A stretch of DNA of 64,000 nucleotides, taken from Stakelama portus. GTDB lineage: Bacteria > Pseudomonadota > Alphaproteobacteria > Sphingomonadales > Sphingomonadaceae. Under the pieces are notes generated by a model. It saw only the letters and a list, made by a program, of their open reading frames with translations, was not told the DNA's origin and made no database searches. A program made the translations under genes and the position numbers. Below are positions 42,496-51,144 of the stretch, piece by piece. The stretch is taken from contig NZ_QFZL01000001.1 in NCBI RefSeq assembly GCF_003171655.1, positions 1-64,000 on the forward strand. Direction: 5' to 3'. Each line of letters opens with the position of its first letter. The stretch's first letter is position 1.

Positions 42496-43229
42496 CCCGG
42501 ATCTTTGGGCAGGGCGAGCGTGCGAAACCGCAGCGCCAGTGCATCGAACAGCAGCAGCTTGCCCGCGCTGTCCTCTCCAAACCGGGTGATCGCGCGAATC
42601 GCTTCCAGCGCGGCGAGGCTGCCCATCACACCGGTCAGCGCGCCGAGCACACCCTGTTCGGAACAGCTTATGCCCGGCCGTTCGGGATCGGCGCCGACGA
42701 AACAGCGATAGCAGGGCTTGTCCGCCTCCCAGCCGCGAAACACGCCGAGCTGGCCTTCGAATTCGCCGACGGCAGCGGATACCAGCGGCACATGATGGCG
42801 CAGGCAGGAATCGGCGACCAGCATGCGGGTGGCGAAATTGTCGGTACCGTCGAGCACCACATCGGCGTTTCGGACGTGCGATTCGACATTGCACGCGTCG
42901 ATCCGGCGCGAATGCACCCGCACATCGACATGCGAATTGAGCGCCGACACGCGCATGCCGCTGACCATCGCCTTGCCATGGCCGACGTCGCGCGCGACGA
43001 ACAAAATCTGGCGCTGCAGGTTGGAAAGATCGACCCGGTCGTCATCGACGATGGTCAGCTTTCCCACGCCCGCCGCTGCAAGATACTGGATCGCCGGCGA
43101 CCCGATCCCGCCCGCGCCGACCACCAGCACATGCGCCGCCTTCAGCCGCGTCTGGCCCGCGCCGCCGATTTCCTTGAGCACGATATGGCGGGCATAACGT
43201 TCGAGCTCTTCGTCGCTGAGAATTGTCAT
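42474..43229 (-). CDS. moeB: ThiF/MoeB-type adenylyltransferase
   Basis: 251 residues. Rossmann motif VVGAGGIGSPAIQYLAAAG near 35 followed by DDDRVDLSNLQRQILF; Arg and Lys of the E1-like site are in RQILFVARDVGHGK. Zinc-binding cysteine pairs are visible as CYRC near 175 and CPSC at the C-terminus. It adenylates the C-terminal glycine of a ubiquitin-like sulfur carrier (MoaD or ThiS). There is no rhodanese domain. MoeB is favoured over ThiF by the overall layout, but the two cannot be fully separated by eye. Its ATG overlaps the stop of the preceding gene. Confidence 0.87.
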   Translation of the reverse strand: MTILSDEELERYARHIVLKEIGGAGQTRLKAAHVLVVGAGGIGSPAIQYLAAAGVGKLTIVDDDRVDLSNLQRQILFVARDVGHGKAMVSGMRVSALNSHVDVRVHSRRIDACNVESHVRNADVVLDGTDNFATRMLVADSCLRHHVPLVSAAVGEFEGQLGVFRGWEADKPCYRCFVGADPERPGISCSEQGVLGALTGVMGSLAALEAIRAITRFGEDSAGKLLLFDALALRFRTLALPKDPGCPSCAA

Positions 43230-43624
43230 TGCGGCCAGACGAAGACCAGGCTCGTGCGATACCATTGCGGCGCGGCGGTCTCGCGCGGAAGCAGGTTGTT
43301 CTGGGCAAATGCCGAAGCCAGGCCCGCCGCATATTGTTCGACCGTCGGGCAATCGATCGCGCGCGGCACCACCACGCGCACGAATCCCGCGCCGTCGACC
43401 AGCACGGCCAGATCCACCCGCATCCGCCACCGGCCCAGCGCCGATTTTTCCGCGCGGCAGTGCCGGGTCGTCGCTTCGTTATGGGCAAAGACGTGCATTT
43501 CGCGCGAAACCTGCGGCGGAGCGCGATAGGGAAGGTCGGGCAGCGACGACCAGTCTATGGTGGCCGTCTGCGCGTGCGCGCCGGTGCCGGTCACCAGCAT
43601 CACGAACGCAAGGAACCATTTCAT
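43226..43624 (-). CDS. small exported protein, unknown function
   Basis: 132 residues with a signal peptide ([19 protein letters not shown]). The mature part has one cysteine pair (RHCRAEK, IDCPTVE) and a pattern [20 protein letters not shown] followed by a short helix and [19 protein letters not shown], somewhat like TonB C-terminal or related beta-alpha-beta domains. Periplasmic. It overlaps dut upstream and moeB downstream by four bases each, so it is a firm gene though unnamed. Confidence 0.75.
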   Translation of the reverse strand: MKWFLAFVMLVTGTGAHAQTATIDWSSLPDLPYRAPPQVSREMHVFAHNEATTRHCRAEKSALGRWRMRVDLAVLVDGAGFVRVVVPRAIDCPTVEQYAAGLASAFAQNNLLPRETAAPQWYRTSLVFVWPQ

Positions 43625-44067
43625 TGGCCGGTGGATCCGAAGCCGCCGGTGCCGCGCCGAGTCTCGTCCAGACTGTCGACCGGAGTGAAAACCGCTTTCT
43701 GAACCGGTGCAGGCACCAGCTGCGCAATGCGGTCGCCGCGCGCGATGGGGAACGGCTGATCGCCGAGATTGGCCAGAATCACTTTCACTTCGCCACGATA
43801 GTCGCAGTCAATCGTTCCCGGCGCATTAAGGCAGGTTATTCCGTGCTTTAGCGCAAGGCCCGAGCGCGGGCGCACCTGCACTTCATAGCCGTCCGGGATC
43901 GCCATCGCAAAGCCGGTGGCGACTGCATGGCGGGCCCCCGGCGCCAGTTCGAGCGTTTCGGCAGCGACCACGTCCATGCCAGCGGCGCCGTCCGTCGCAT
44001 AGGCAGGGAGCGGCAGCCCCTCGCCATGGGGAAGGCGCAGGATCGCGATGTCGATCGGGCGCATCAT
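43621..44067 (-). CDS. dut: deoxyuridine 5'-triphosphate nucleotidohydrolase
   Basis: 148 residues with all five dUTPase motifs: [39 protein letters not shown] and the C-terminal [10 protein letters not shown]. It is a trimeric enzyme that hydrolyses dUTP to dUMP, protecting DNA and feeding thymidylate. GAGGAATC precedes the ATG pair. dut next to coaBC is a common arrangement in bacteria; here a VirJ-like gene stands between them, overlapping both. Confidence 0.97.
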   Translation of the reverse strand: MMRPIDIAILRLPHGEGLPLPAYATDGAAGMDVVAAETLELAPGARHAVATGFAMAIPDGYEVQVRPRSGLALKHGITCLNAPGTIDCDYRGEVKVILANLGDQPFPIARGDRIAQLVPAPVQKAVFTPVDSLDETRRGTGGFGSTGQ

Positions 44068-44864
44068 GATTCCTCCGGCAGCGAAGCTGCCAGGCGACCG
44101 GTGGCCGCCACGACTTCGGGATCGTTCAATATGGCATGACCGCGTCCCGGCAGGATGCGATAATCCGTCGCGATGCCGCGCAGCGTCAGCGCCTCGGCAT
44201 AGGAGCGCGAAAACTGCACCGGAGTGACGCTATCGTCGGCACCGACGATGATCGCGGCGCGCAATGTCGGCGAAATACCGCCCGCGGTCTTGAGCGGATC
44301 GAGGCTCGCGACCGGCTGTTCCCATGGCTTGTCGGGGGCTTTTCGCTCCATATAGGCGCGCCATTCGGGCAGTGTGCAGGGGCAACCGACCAGCACGACG
44401 CCGTCGACCAGGTCCGGGCGGATACCGGCCAGATTGGCGGCGATCGCTGCGCCGCCCGAATCGCCGACGACGATGACATTGGCCTTGGGATAGCGCTGAC
44501 GATAGGCAGCGATCGCATCGCCGATCGTCCTCAGCCGGTCATCGGTATAATTGTCGCCCGTGTCGCCGCCGCGTTCGCCGGGCGAGCGATGGCCCTGCGC
44601 ATCGGCATAGCCGGGGCGCAGCAGCGCGACTGCGGCGCTTTCGGGGATCGTCTCGCTTGCGGTTTCGGCAAATTGCCGCGCATCGGCGCGTTCGTCGGGC
44701 AGGCCGTCGCCATTGAGGACGACGATCAGCGTGCGGACATCCGCGCGCGGCGCCTTGCCGAAAGTCTCTCCATAAAGCCCCGGGTCGGGCAGCGCGACCG
44801 TATGCAGTTCGGAACAGGCGCCGAGCATCAGCAGCGGCAGTATCCAGGCATGTTTACAGCGCAT
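44064..44864 (-). CDS. AcvB/VirJ-like alpha/beta-hydrolase lipoprotein
   Basis: 266 residues. Lipobox [10 protein letters not shown] with Cys near residue 16. The catalytic-type core has [18 protein letters not shown] near 125 (nucleophile Ser in GDSGG), [11 protein letters not shown] with an Asp near 210 and GRGHAIL with a His near 243. This resembles the AcvB/VirJ family, periplasmic esterases linked to virulence protein export and, for AcvB, hydrolysis of lysyl-phosphatidylglycerol. Substrate here is unknown. ATG 44864 lies 11 bases inside coaBC's end. It overlaps dut by four bases. Confidence 0.8.
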   Translation of the reverse strand: MRCKHAWILPLLMLGACSELHTVALPDPGLYGETFGKAPRADVRTLIVVLNGDGLPDERADARQFAETASETIPESAAVALLRPGYADAQGHRSPGERGGDTGDNYTDDRLRTIGDAIAAYRQRYPKANVIVVGDSGGAAIAANLAGIRPDLVDGVVLVGCPCTLPEWRAYMERKAPDKPWEQPVASLDPLKTAGGISPTLRAAIIVGADDSVTPVQFSRSYAEALTLRGIATDYRILPGRGHAILNDPEVVAATGRLAASLPEES

Positions 44865-46032
44865 CGGCAATCCTTTGCGCGAGTTTCTTGGCGACATCGG
44901 CTTTGGGCATGCGCTCCCAATGCTCGATTCCGTCGGCCGTGACCAGATGAATGCTGTTTGCCTCACCCCCCATCACGTCGCCCGAAACATCGTTCGCGAC
45001 AATCCAGTCCGCGCCCTTGCGTGCCCGTTTTTCGGTGGCGTGTTCGACGACGCGTTCGGTTTCGGCGGCAAAGCCGATCAGCAGGCCCGGGCGGCGCGGG
45101 CTTTTGGCGAGCATCGCGAGGATATCGGGATTTTCGCTCAAGGACAGCGTCGGCATGCCTTCGGTCTTCTTGATCTTCTGATCCGAAGCATCGGCGCGCC
45201 AGTCGGCGACGGCGGCAACCATCACGGCGGCGTCGGCGGGCAGCGCGGCGGCGACCGCATTGGCCATTTCCTGCGCGGTTTCGACATCGACGCGATGAAC
45301 ATTGCGCGGCGTCGGCAGCGTCACCGGCCCTGAAACCAGCGTCACCTCCGCACCCAGTGCGGCGAGCGCGGCCGCAATCGCATAGCCCTGCCGCCCCGAG
45401 GAGCGGTTGGCGATATAGCGGACCGGGTCGATCGGCTCATGCGTCGGCCCGGCAGTGACCAGAATGCGCTTGCCGGTCAGTTGGCCGGCGGTTTCGATGC
45501 CACCCAGTTGCGCCTGAATGGCTGCCAGAATCGCTTCGGGTTCGGCAAGCCGCCCTTCGCCAAATTCGCCGCACGCCATCGCGCCCTGATCGGGACCGAC
45601 AAACGCGACGCCATCGGCGCGCAGCTGCGCGACGTTGCGGCGGGTTGCGGCATGTTCCCACATCCGCACATTCATCGCCGGCGCGGCAAGCACCGGCTTA
45701 TCGGTGGCGAGGAGGAGGGTGGTGGCAAGGTCATCGGCGATGCCAGCCGCCATTTTCGCGAGCATATCCGCCGTTGCAGGCGCGACGACGACCAGGTCGG
45801 CCTCGCGGCTCAGCTGGATATGGCCCATTTCGGCCTCGTCCTTCAGGTCCCACAGGCTGGTATGGACCGGCGCTTCGGAAAGCGCGGCAAGGGTCATCGG
45901 CGTGACGAAATGCTCGCCGCCTTTGGTCAGCACGCAGCGCACGGCAATCTCGGCCTTGCGACACAGCCGGATCAGCTCGCACGCCTTATAGGCAGCGATG
46001 CCGCCGCCGACGATCAACAGGATACGCTTCAT
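44854..46032 (-). CDS. coaBC: bifunctional phosphopantothenoylcysteine decarboxylase / phosphopantothenate--cysteine ligase
   Basis: 392 residues. The N-terminal CoaC flavoprotein has VGGGIAAYKACELIRL, the substrate clamp APAMNVRMWEHAAT near 105 and CGEFGEGRLAEPE near 150. The C-terminal CoaB domain starts ILVTAGPTHEPIDPVRYI and has NRSSGRQGYAIAAAL. It performs two steps of coenzyme A synthesis. The ATG overlaps the stop of the upstream membrane protein gene (ATGA). Confidence 0.96.
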   Translation of the reverse strand: MKRILLIVGGGIAAYKACELIRLCRKAEIAVRCVLTKGGEHFVTPMTLAALSEAPVHTSLWDLKDEAEMGHIQLSREADLVVVAPATADMLAKMAAGIADDLATTLLLATDKPVLAAPAMNVRMWEHAATRRNVAQLRADGVAFVGPDQGAMACGEFGEGRLAEPEAILAAIQAQLGGIETAGQLTGKRILVTAGPTHEPIDPVRYIANRSSGRQGYAIAAALAALGAEVTLVSGPVTLPTPRNVHRVDVETAQEMANAVAAALPADAAVMVAAVADWRADASDQKIKKTEGMPTLSLSENPDILAMLAKSPRRPGLLIGFAAETERVVEHATEKRARKGADWIVANDVSGDVMGGEANSIHLVTADGIEHWERMPKADVAKKLAQRIADAL

Positions 46033-47141
46033 CGCTGGACTATCTGGACCCGCACGCGTCGCCTGTCGAGCGCCCGCGCGAACAGGTCGCGCAGCGCATC
46101 GGGCACGAATACGAGGCCCGTCAGGAATATCGGGGCGACGATCAGCCCCCAATAAAAGGTGTCGATCCGCGCAAAACCGCTCATCAGCGCGGCCCAGACA
46201 CCGAGCAGCGCCACCATCCGCAGCGCCATCGGATCATCCCACGCAAACCATCCGAGCAGCGCCAGGCCGATCAGCAACGCCGCCAGCCAGAGCGGGAGCA
46301 TTTGAAGCGCGGTCGCCAGCACCAGCGACTTCACGAACAGGCCGAAACCCTGCATCCCCAGCCAGCCGGGGGAGGCGGCATCGAGCGGCCCGGTGACCTG
46401 AGCGACTGCCCAGGCATGGACGCCGATCACCGCGGCGAAGACCGCGATCGCGGCGGCCCAGCCGATCGCTTCGCGCCGTTCCCCCTCGATCCATGCGAAA
46501 AGCGCCATTACCAGCGCATAGAGCAGGGCGGTTTCGCGGATCAGCATCGCCGCCAGCCCCAGCGCGACGGCTTCGATCCAGCGGCCGGGTCTGCGCAGCG
46601 CCAGCGACAATGCGACGAGCAAGCCCGCCCATATCTCATGAAACGCCGCCAGCTCGGGCTGGACAAAGGCGAGGATCGATCCGGCAAGCAGGATGACGAC
46701 GGCAATACGCGGCGCCAGTCGCGACAGCATCGGCATCAGCCGGGTCAGCCAGACAAAGGCAGTCAGCGATGCCAGCGCATAAAGCAGGACGCGGATCGCC
46801 AGCGGCGGCAATGCGGCCTCGATCACTGCAAGCCCGGGCAGACGGAAGGTGACGAAGGGACGCAGCGGATAATCGCCCGCGCGCAGCGCCTGTGCCGTCA
46901 CGTCATAATAATTGCCGCCATGCCGCACCCCGGCGACGATCTGATCATAAAGCGCCAGATCGGTCGGTGCGCGATCGGTCTGGCTGGCCGCCGTGATTGC
47001 AGGCGGATTGCCAATCCACAATGCCGTGAGGCTGAGCAGCAGCAGGAAAACCACCAGCCCGATCGCGACTCGCGCCGCCGCGGGCTTCATGCGCGCAAAG
47101 CGCGTCGGCACGGCGAGCCAGAAGGGCGTCGGGGCGTTCAC
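46029..47141 (-). CDS. polytopic membrane protein of unknown function
   Basis: 370 residues with about nine membrane helices (for example VAIGLVVFLLLLSLTALWIG, ALMSGFARIDTFYWGLIVAP). A periplasmic segment after helix one (about 60-105) has YDQIVAGVRHGGNYYDVTA. The arrangement recalls GT-C-type or DUF2029-like membrane enzymes, but no catalytic motif can be assigned. GTG 47141 overlaps the ubiB stop as GTGA, and its own stop overlaps coaBC, so it is clearly part of the operon. Confidence 0.78.
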   Translation of the reverse strand: MNAPTPFWLAVPTRFARMKPAAARVAIGLVVFLLLLSLTALWIGNPPAITAASQTDRAPTDLALYDQIVAGVRHGGNYYDVTAQALRAGDYPLRPFVTFRLPGLAVIEAALPPLAIRVLLYALASLTAFVWLTRLMPMLSRLAPRIAVVILLAGSILAFVQPELAAFHEIWAGLLVALSLALRRPGRWIEAVALGLAAMLIRETALLYALVMALFAWIEGERREAIGWAAAIAVFAAVIGVHAWAVAQVTGPLDAASPGWLGMQGFGLFVKSLVLATALQMLPLWLAALLIGLALLGWFAWDDPMALRMVALLGVWAALMSGFARIDTFYWGLIVAPIFLTGLVFVPDALRDLFARALDRRRVRVQIVQR

Positions 47142-48670
47142 CGGAACAGCAGCAACGTCGCTGCGGCGCCGAGCGCGCCGGAGAACACCGCAACGATGAT
47201 ATAGCGGATGCCGCCGATGCGTATCCGCTCGATCTCCCGCAGCGGCGGGGCAGGGGGTGCGCCGCCCGGCGTCGGGAAATGCCGTTCGATATTGCGCACA
47301 AGTTGCGGCAGGCGCGACAGCGTCCGAAAATCCTCGATCAGCCGGTCGGCCACGGCGGCTTCGGGGCCCAGCTCGGTACGGATCCATTCGCGCACGAACG
47401 GGGCGGCGGTGTCCCAGAGGTTAATGTCGGGATCGAGCCCGGTCGCCACGCCTTCGACCATCACCATCGTCTTTTGCAGCAGCAACAGGTGCGGCTGGGT
47501 CTGCATGTCGAAATCGCGCGTGATGTTGAACAGGCTGTCGAGCATCATGCCGATCGACATGTCCTTGACCGGCAGGCCGCGCATCGGTTCGCCCACTGCG
47601 CGCAGCGCGGTCGCGAATTCGGCGACATTATGATGCGCGGGAACATAGCCGGCTTCGAAATGGATTTCGGCCACGCGCTTGTAGTTGCCGGTGATCAGGC
47701 CATAGAGAATCTCGGCAAGCCACACCCGCGCGCGCCGGTCGATCCGGCCCATGATGCCGAAATCGATCGCGGCGATCCGTCCGTCGGCGAGCGCGAACAA
47801 ATTGCCCTGGTGCATGTCGGCGTGGAAAAAACCCTCGGCGATCGCCTGACGCAGGAATGCGCGAACCAGCTTTCCGCCCAGCGCCGACACGTCCTGGCCC
47901 GCCGCGATCAGTGCCGCGCGGTCGGACAGCTTGATCCCGTCGATCCATTCGAGCGTCAGCACCTTGCCCGTGGTGCGTTCCCAGTCGATCGCGGGAACCA
48001 TGAAATCGGGCTCGGCCTGCATGCCTTCGGCAAGTTCGGAGGCCGACGCGCCTTCGCGGCGCAGGTCGAGCTCGCGCATCGTCCAGCGTTTGAACGTGTC
48101 GATGACGAGCCGGGGCCGCAACCGCGCCGCTTCGCCGCCCATCGTTTCGATCTGCGCGGCGGCCCATTCATAGGTTTCGATGGCGCGGGAGAATTCGGTT
48201 TCGATGCCCGGGCGCAGCACTTTCACTGCGACCTGGCGGCCATCGGTGGTGACGGCACGATGGACCTGCGCGATCGAAGCGGCGCCGATCGGATTTTCCT
48301 CGATTTCGGAAAACAGCGTGTCGAGCGGGCGGCCGAAGCTGGCCTCCATCTGCGCGCGGATCGATTCGAACGGCAGCGGCGGCAGTGCATCCTGAAGCCG
48401 CAACAGATCCCTTGCCGCGGATTCGCCGATCAGATCGGGGCGCGTCGCGAGCGTCTGGCCAAGCTTGATCGCCGCCGGGCCGATCGCCTGAAACGCATCG
48501 GCATAGCGCGGCTCTGCCGGCACACGGGCGCCGAGCCGGGCGATCCGCGCAAGCCGCCGCACCGGGCGCGGCGTGTTGCGATCGCGTTCGATCCCCCGGA
48601 GCGCGCCGTGCCGCGCGAGCGTGCGGCCCCATTTGAGCAGCCGCCAGAAATGGACGACGGGAGACGTCAT
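47138..48670 (-). CDS. ubiB: UbiB-type ABC1 kinase-like protein
   Basis: 510 residues. The KxGQ motif is in AAIKLGQTLATRPDL near 67, the Ala-rich loop in IGAASIAQVHRA, catalytic-loop-like EGFFHADMHQGNLF near 288 and AIDFGIMGR near 306. Two C-terminal membrane helices are suggested, the last at IIVAVFSGALGAAATLLLF. UbiB is an atypical kinase/ATPase needed for ubiquinone synthesis and lipid handling. ubiE lies 48 bases upstream in the same direction, a widespread pairing. Confidence 0.95.
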   Translation of the reverse strand: MTSPVVHFWRLLKWGRTLARHGALRGIERDRNTPRPVRRLARIARLGARVPAEPRYADAFQAIGPAAIKLGQTLATRPDLIGESAARDLLRLQDALPPLPFESIRAQMEASFGRPLDTLFSEIEENPIGAASIAQVHRAVTTDGRQVAVKVLRPGIETEFSRAIETYEWAAAQIETMGGEAARLRPRLVIDTFKRWTMRELDLRREGASASELAEGMQAEPDFMVPAIDWERTTGKVLTLEWIDGIKLSDRAALIAAGQDVSALGGKLVRAFLRQAIAEGFFHADMHQGNLFALADGRIAAIDFGIMGRIDRRARVWLAEILYGLITGNYKRVAEIHFEAGYVPAHHNVAEFATALRAVGEPMRGLPVKDMSIGMMLDSLFNITRDFDMQTQPHLLLLQKTMVMVEGVATGLDPDINLWDTAAPFVREWIRTELGPEAAVADRLIEDFRTLSRLPQLVRNIERHFPTPGGAPPAPPLREIERIRIGGIRYIIVAVFSGALGAAATLLLFR

Positions 48671-48718
48671 CGCGTCACTTCTCCCCGACCGGGGAGCGCG
48701 AAAAGTCGGACGCCATGG

Positions 48719-49450
48719 TCAGATCTTCCAGCCGCTATGGATTGCGACCAGCCCGCCGAGCATCGGTTCGACCTTCGTCCGCACGAAACCGGCATCGGCG
48801 ATCATCGCCTCAAAGGTCGGCATGTCGGGGAAACGGCGAATCGATTCGATCAGATAGCGATAGCTGTCCGCATCGTTGGCGAGCAGCTTGCCGAGTTTGG
48901 GCACCAGCTTGTGCGAGTAGCTGTCATAGATTTCGGCAAAGCCCGGCCATTGGGTGGTCGAGAATTCGAGGACGTAGAACCGTCCGCCCCGCTTGAGCAC
49001 GCGATGCGCCTCGCGCAGTGCCCTGGGAATGTCGGTCACGTTCCGGATGCCGAATGCGATCGTATAGGCGTCGAAGAAACGATCGGGGAATTGCAGTTCC
49101 TCGGCATTCGCTTCGGTCCACACCATGCCGTCAAAGCCGCGCTTTGCCGCGCGCTCCATGCCGACTTCGAGCATTTCGGGATTGATGTCGGCGACCGTGA
49201 TCGCCGCGCCCGAAGGCGCCATGCGAAAGGCGATGTCGCCGGTGCCGCCCGCCATGTCGAGAATATGCTCGCCCGCGCGCGGTTTGACTCGGCGCACGAA
49301 CACATCCTTCCACACCCGGTGCAGCCCGCCCGACATGGCATCGTTCATCAGATCGTAGCGTGCAGCGACATTGGAAAAGACTTCGCCGACGCGGCGGGTC
49401 TTTTCGTCCGGGGCGACGTCCTCATATCCGAAGGAAACGGTGTCGTTCAT
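48719..49450 (-). CDS. ubiE: demethylmenaquinone/2-polyprenyl-benzoquinol methyltransferase
   Basis: 243 residues. YDLMNDAMSGGLHRVWKD near 33 and the SAM-binding DMAGGTGDIAFRM near 65 are the family signature, with AFGIRNVTDIPRALREAHRV near 135. It C-methylates the quinone ring. It starts the nine-gene minus-strand operon and is divergent from mutM, whose start is 86 bases away, so the two promoters share a short region. Confidence 0.97.
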   Translation of the reverse strand: MNDTVSFGYEDVAPDEKTRRVGEVFSNVAARYDLMNDAMSGGLHRVWKDVFVRRVKPRAGEHILDMAGGTGDIAFRMAPSGAAITVADINPEMLEVGMERAAKRGFDGMVWTEANAEELQFPDRFFDAYTIAFGIRNVTDIPRALREAHRVLKRGGRFYVLEFSTTQWPGFAEIYDSYSHKLVPKLGKLLANDADSYRYLIESIRRFPDMPTFEAMIADAGFVRTKVEPMLGGLVAIHSGWKI

Positions 49451-49535
49451 GGGGCACTCGGTGTTGGAGGGCAGACCGGCTCGCTCTAGCCATAGCTTGC
49501 GGCATCGGCAAACCCGGCTTAGCGCGATTGATCAA

Positions 49536-50345
49536 ATGCCCGAACTTCCCGAAGTCGAAACCACGGTACGCGGTCTGGCACCTGTCCTTGACGGGCAGGC
49601 GATCGCGCGGCTGATTCTGCGCCGCGGCGACCTGCGCCGTCCGTTTCCACCCGATCTGGGACAGCGGATGACGGGCGCGCGTGTCGTGTCGCTGGGGCGG
49701 CGCGCCAAATATGGGCTGATCGACACCGATCGCGGCGACACGATGATCTTTCACCTGGGGATGTCGGGCCGTTGGCGAATCGATCCCGCAGAGACGCTTA
49801 CGCACGATCATCTGATCCTCGAAACCGCGCAGCACCGGCTGGCGCTCAACGATCCGCGGCGCTTCGGGTCGGTCGATCTGGTGCCGACGGCCGATCTCGC
49901 GACCTGGCCGCCCTTTGCCGCGATGGGACCCGAACCGCTCGGGCCGGATTTCACTCCCGCCCATCTCGCCGCTGCGTTCGAGGGGCGAATCGCGCCGATC
50001 AAGGCGTTGCTGCTCGACCAGCGAATCGTCGCGGGGCTCGGCAATATCTATGTCTGCGAAGCGCTGCACATGGCGGGCATCGCGCCCGATCGCGCGGCGG
50101 GGCGAATCACGCGGCCCCGGCTGGCAAAGCTTGTCGATGCGATTCGCGAAGTGTTGCTCGCCGCGATCGAGGCGGGGGGATCGACGCTGCGCGATTATGC
50201 GCGGCCCGATGGCGAGCTTGGCTATTTCGCCAAACAATGGCGCGTCTATGGGCGTGAGGGCGAGGCATGCCTTTGCGGAGCGACCGTTCAGCGGCGCGTC
50301 GACGGGGGAAGATCCACCTTTTGGTGCAGCAAATGCCAGCGATGA
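49536..50345 (+). CDS. mutM: formamidopyrimidine-DNA glycosylase
   Basis: 269 residues. Catalytic Pro1 and Glu2 in MPELPEVETTVRGL, Lys in LGRRAKYG near 58, GLGNIYVCEAL near 167, and the C-terminal zinc finger CLCGATVQRRV...FWCSKCQR. It removes oxidised purines such as 8-oxoG. The start must be ATG 49536, because the mature enzyme needs the N-terminal proline. mutM-rpsT-dnaA is a conserved order in alphaproteobacteria. Confidence 0.97.
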   Translation: MPELPEVETTVRGLAPVLDGQAIARLILRRGDLRRPFPPDLGQRMTGARVVSLGRRAKYGLIDTDRGDTMIFHLGMSGRWRIDPAETLTHDHLILETAQHRLALNDPRRFGSVDLVPTADLATWPPFAAMGPEPLGPDFTPAHLAAAFEGRIAPIKALLLDQRIVAGLGNIYVCEALHMAGIAPDRAAGRITRPRLAKLVDAIREVLLAAIEAGGSTLRDYARPDGELGYFAKQWRVYGREGEACLCGATVQRRVDGGRSTFWCSKCQR

Positions 50346-50444
50346 AGGTTGACCGTTGTCGCCACAGCCGTTAAGGGGCGCGCTTTCCCGGACGAGAGGC
50401 TTTGGTTTCGCGTCCATCCCGCATAGCAGAATTTCGAGGACGGC

Positions 50445-50708
50445 ATGGCGAATACGCCACAGGCGAAGAAGCGTATCCGGCGCAACGCGCGTCGCGCGGA
50501 CATCAACGGCGCTCGTGTGAGCCGTATCCGCACCTATGTGAAGAAGGTCGAGACGGCGCTGGCCGCCGGCGACAAGGAAGCGGCCGCCGCCGCGCTGCGC
50601 GAAGTGCAGCCCGAGCTGGCCCGTGGCGTTTCCAAGGGCGTGCTTCACAAGAACACCGCAGCGCGCAAATTCTCGCGCCTCAACAAGCGTCTCGTCGCGC
50701 TCGGCTGA
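50445..50708 (+). CDS. rpsT: 30S ribosomal protein S20
   Basis: 87 residues, basic, helical. It starts [18 protein letters not shown] and ends [20 protein letters not shown], both typical of S20, which binds the 5' domain of 16S rRNA. A strong intrinsic terminator follows 38 bases after the stop, separating it from dnaA. Confidence 0.98.
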   Translation: MANTPQAKKRIRRNARRADINGARVSRIRTYVKKVETALAAGDKEAAAAALREVQPELARGVSKGVLHKNTAARKFSRLNKRLVALG

Positions 50709-50745
50709 GCGTCGACGGACTGCTTGCAGATACCCATGCGGGATC

Positions 50746-50776
50746 GACCCGTCGGATGAAGATCCGGCGGGTTTTT
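50746..50776 (+). terminator. intrinsic terminator after rpsT
   Basis: ACCCGTCGGAT (50746-50756) and ATCCGGCGGGT (50761-50771) pair over 11 positions with one G-U pair, loop GAAG, and are followed by a run of T residues (50771-50776). A textbook rho-independent terminator. Confidence 0.9.
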
Positions 50777-51144
50777 TGCTGCGTGCCGACTCAATTGTTA
50801 CGCTTGCGTGACATGTGCGCGGAAATGTCTAGGGAGTTCCGCGAGTCGCATCGGTCCAAACCGGGACGGGTGTCTAAAAACGCAATATATTCAGTGACTT
50901 GTGAAATAATTTAACGGAAATCCTAGCTTCGTCGCGAGTCAACCGGGCATATTTCACTTTCTTTACGCACCCGCTCTTGCCCGACTCAGAGCAGCGTTTC
51001 TACAACGACCCTCCCGACGCGAAAATCTCGCTGTCGGGTACCAAAGCAGAGCCTGTAGCGACAGCGGATGCGATTCCGGCTGGGGAGAGGTTTTGCGCTG
51101 AGAGCATGCCGGGAAATCGGCCGCAGACGAGGGGGTGAAACGCA
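50777..51144 (+). promoter_or_regulatory. dnaA upstream region with four GANTC sites
   Basis: This 368-base non-coding stretch is AT-richer than its surroundings (about 50880-50960). GANTC sites for the CcrM methylase occur at 50787, 50843, 50936 and 50983. An imperfect hairpin CCCGACGCG (51013-51021) / CGCTGTCGGG (51029-51038) lies about 110 bases before the start codon. No match to a DnaA box (TTATCCACA or close variants) was found by eye. The dnaA promoter is probably here but no -35/-10 pair stands out. Confidence 0.5.

Noticed and set aside
47279..49489. Plus-strand frame of over 700 codons opposite ubiB and ubiE
   Set aside because: Both genes on the minus strand are unmistakable, and the antisense product has no domain or plausible start.
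50777..51144. Replication origin next to dnaA
   Set aside because: No DnaA boxes or near matches were found by eye, and in many alphaproteobacteria the origin is not at dnaA.
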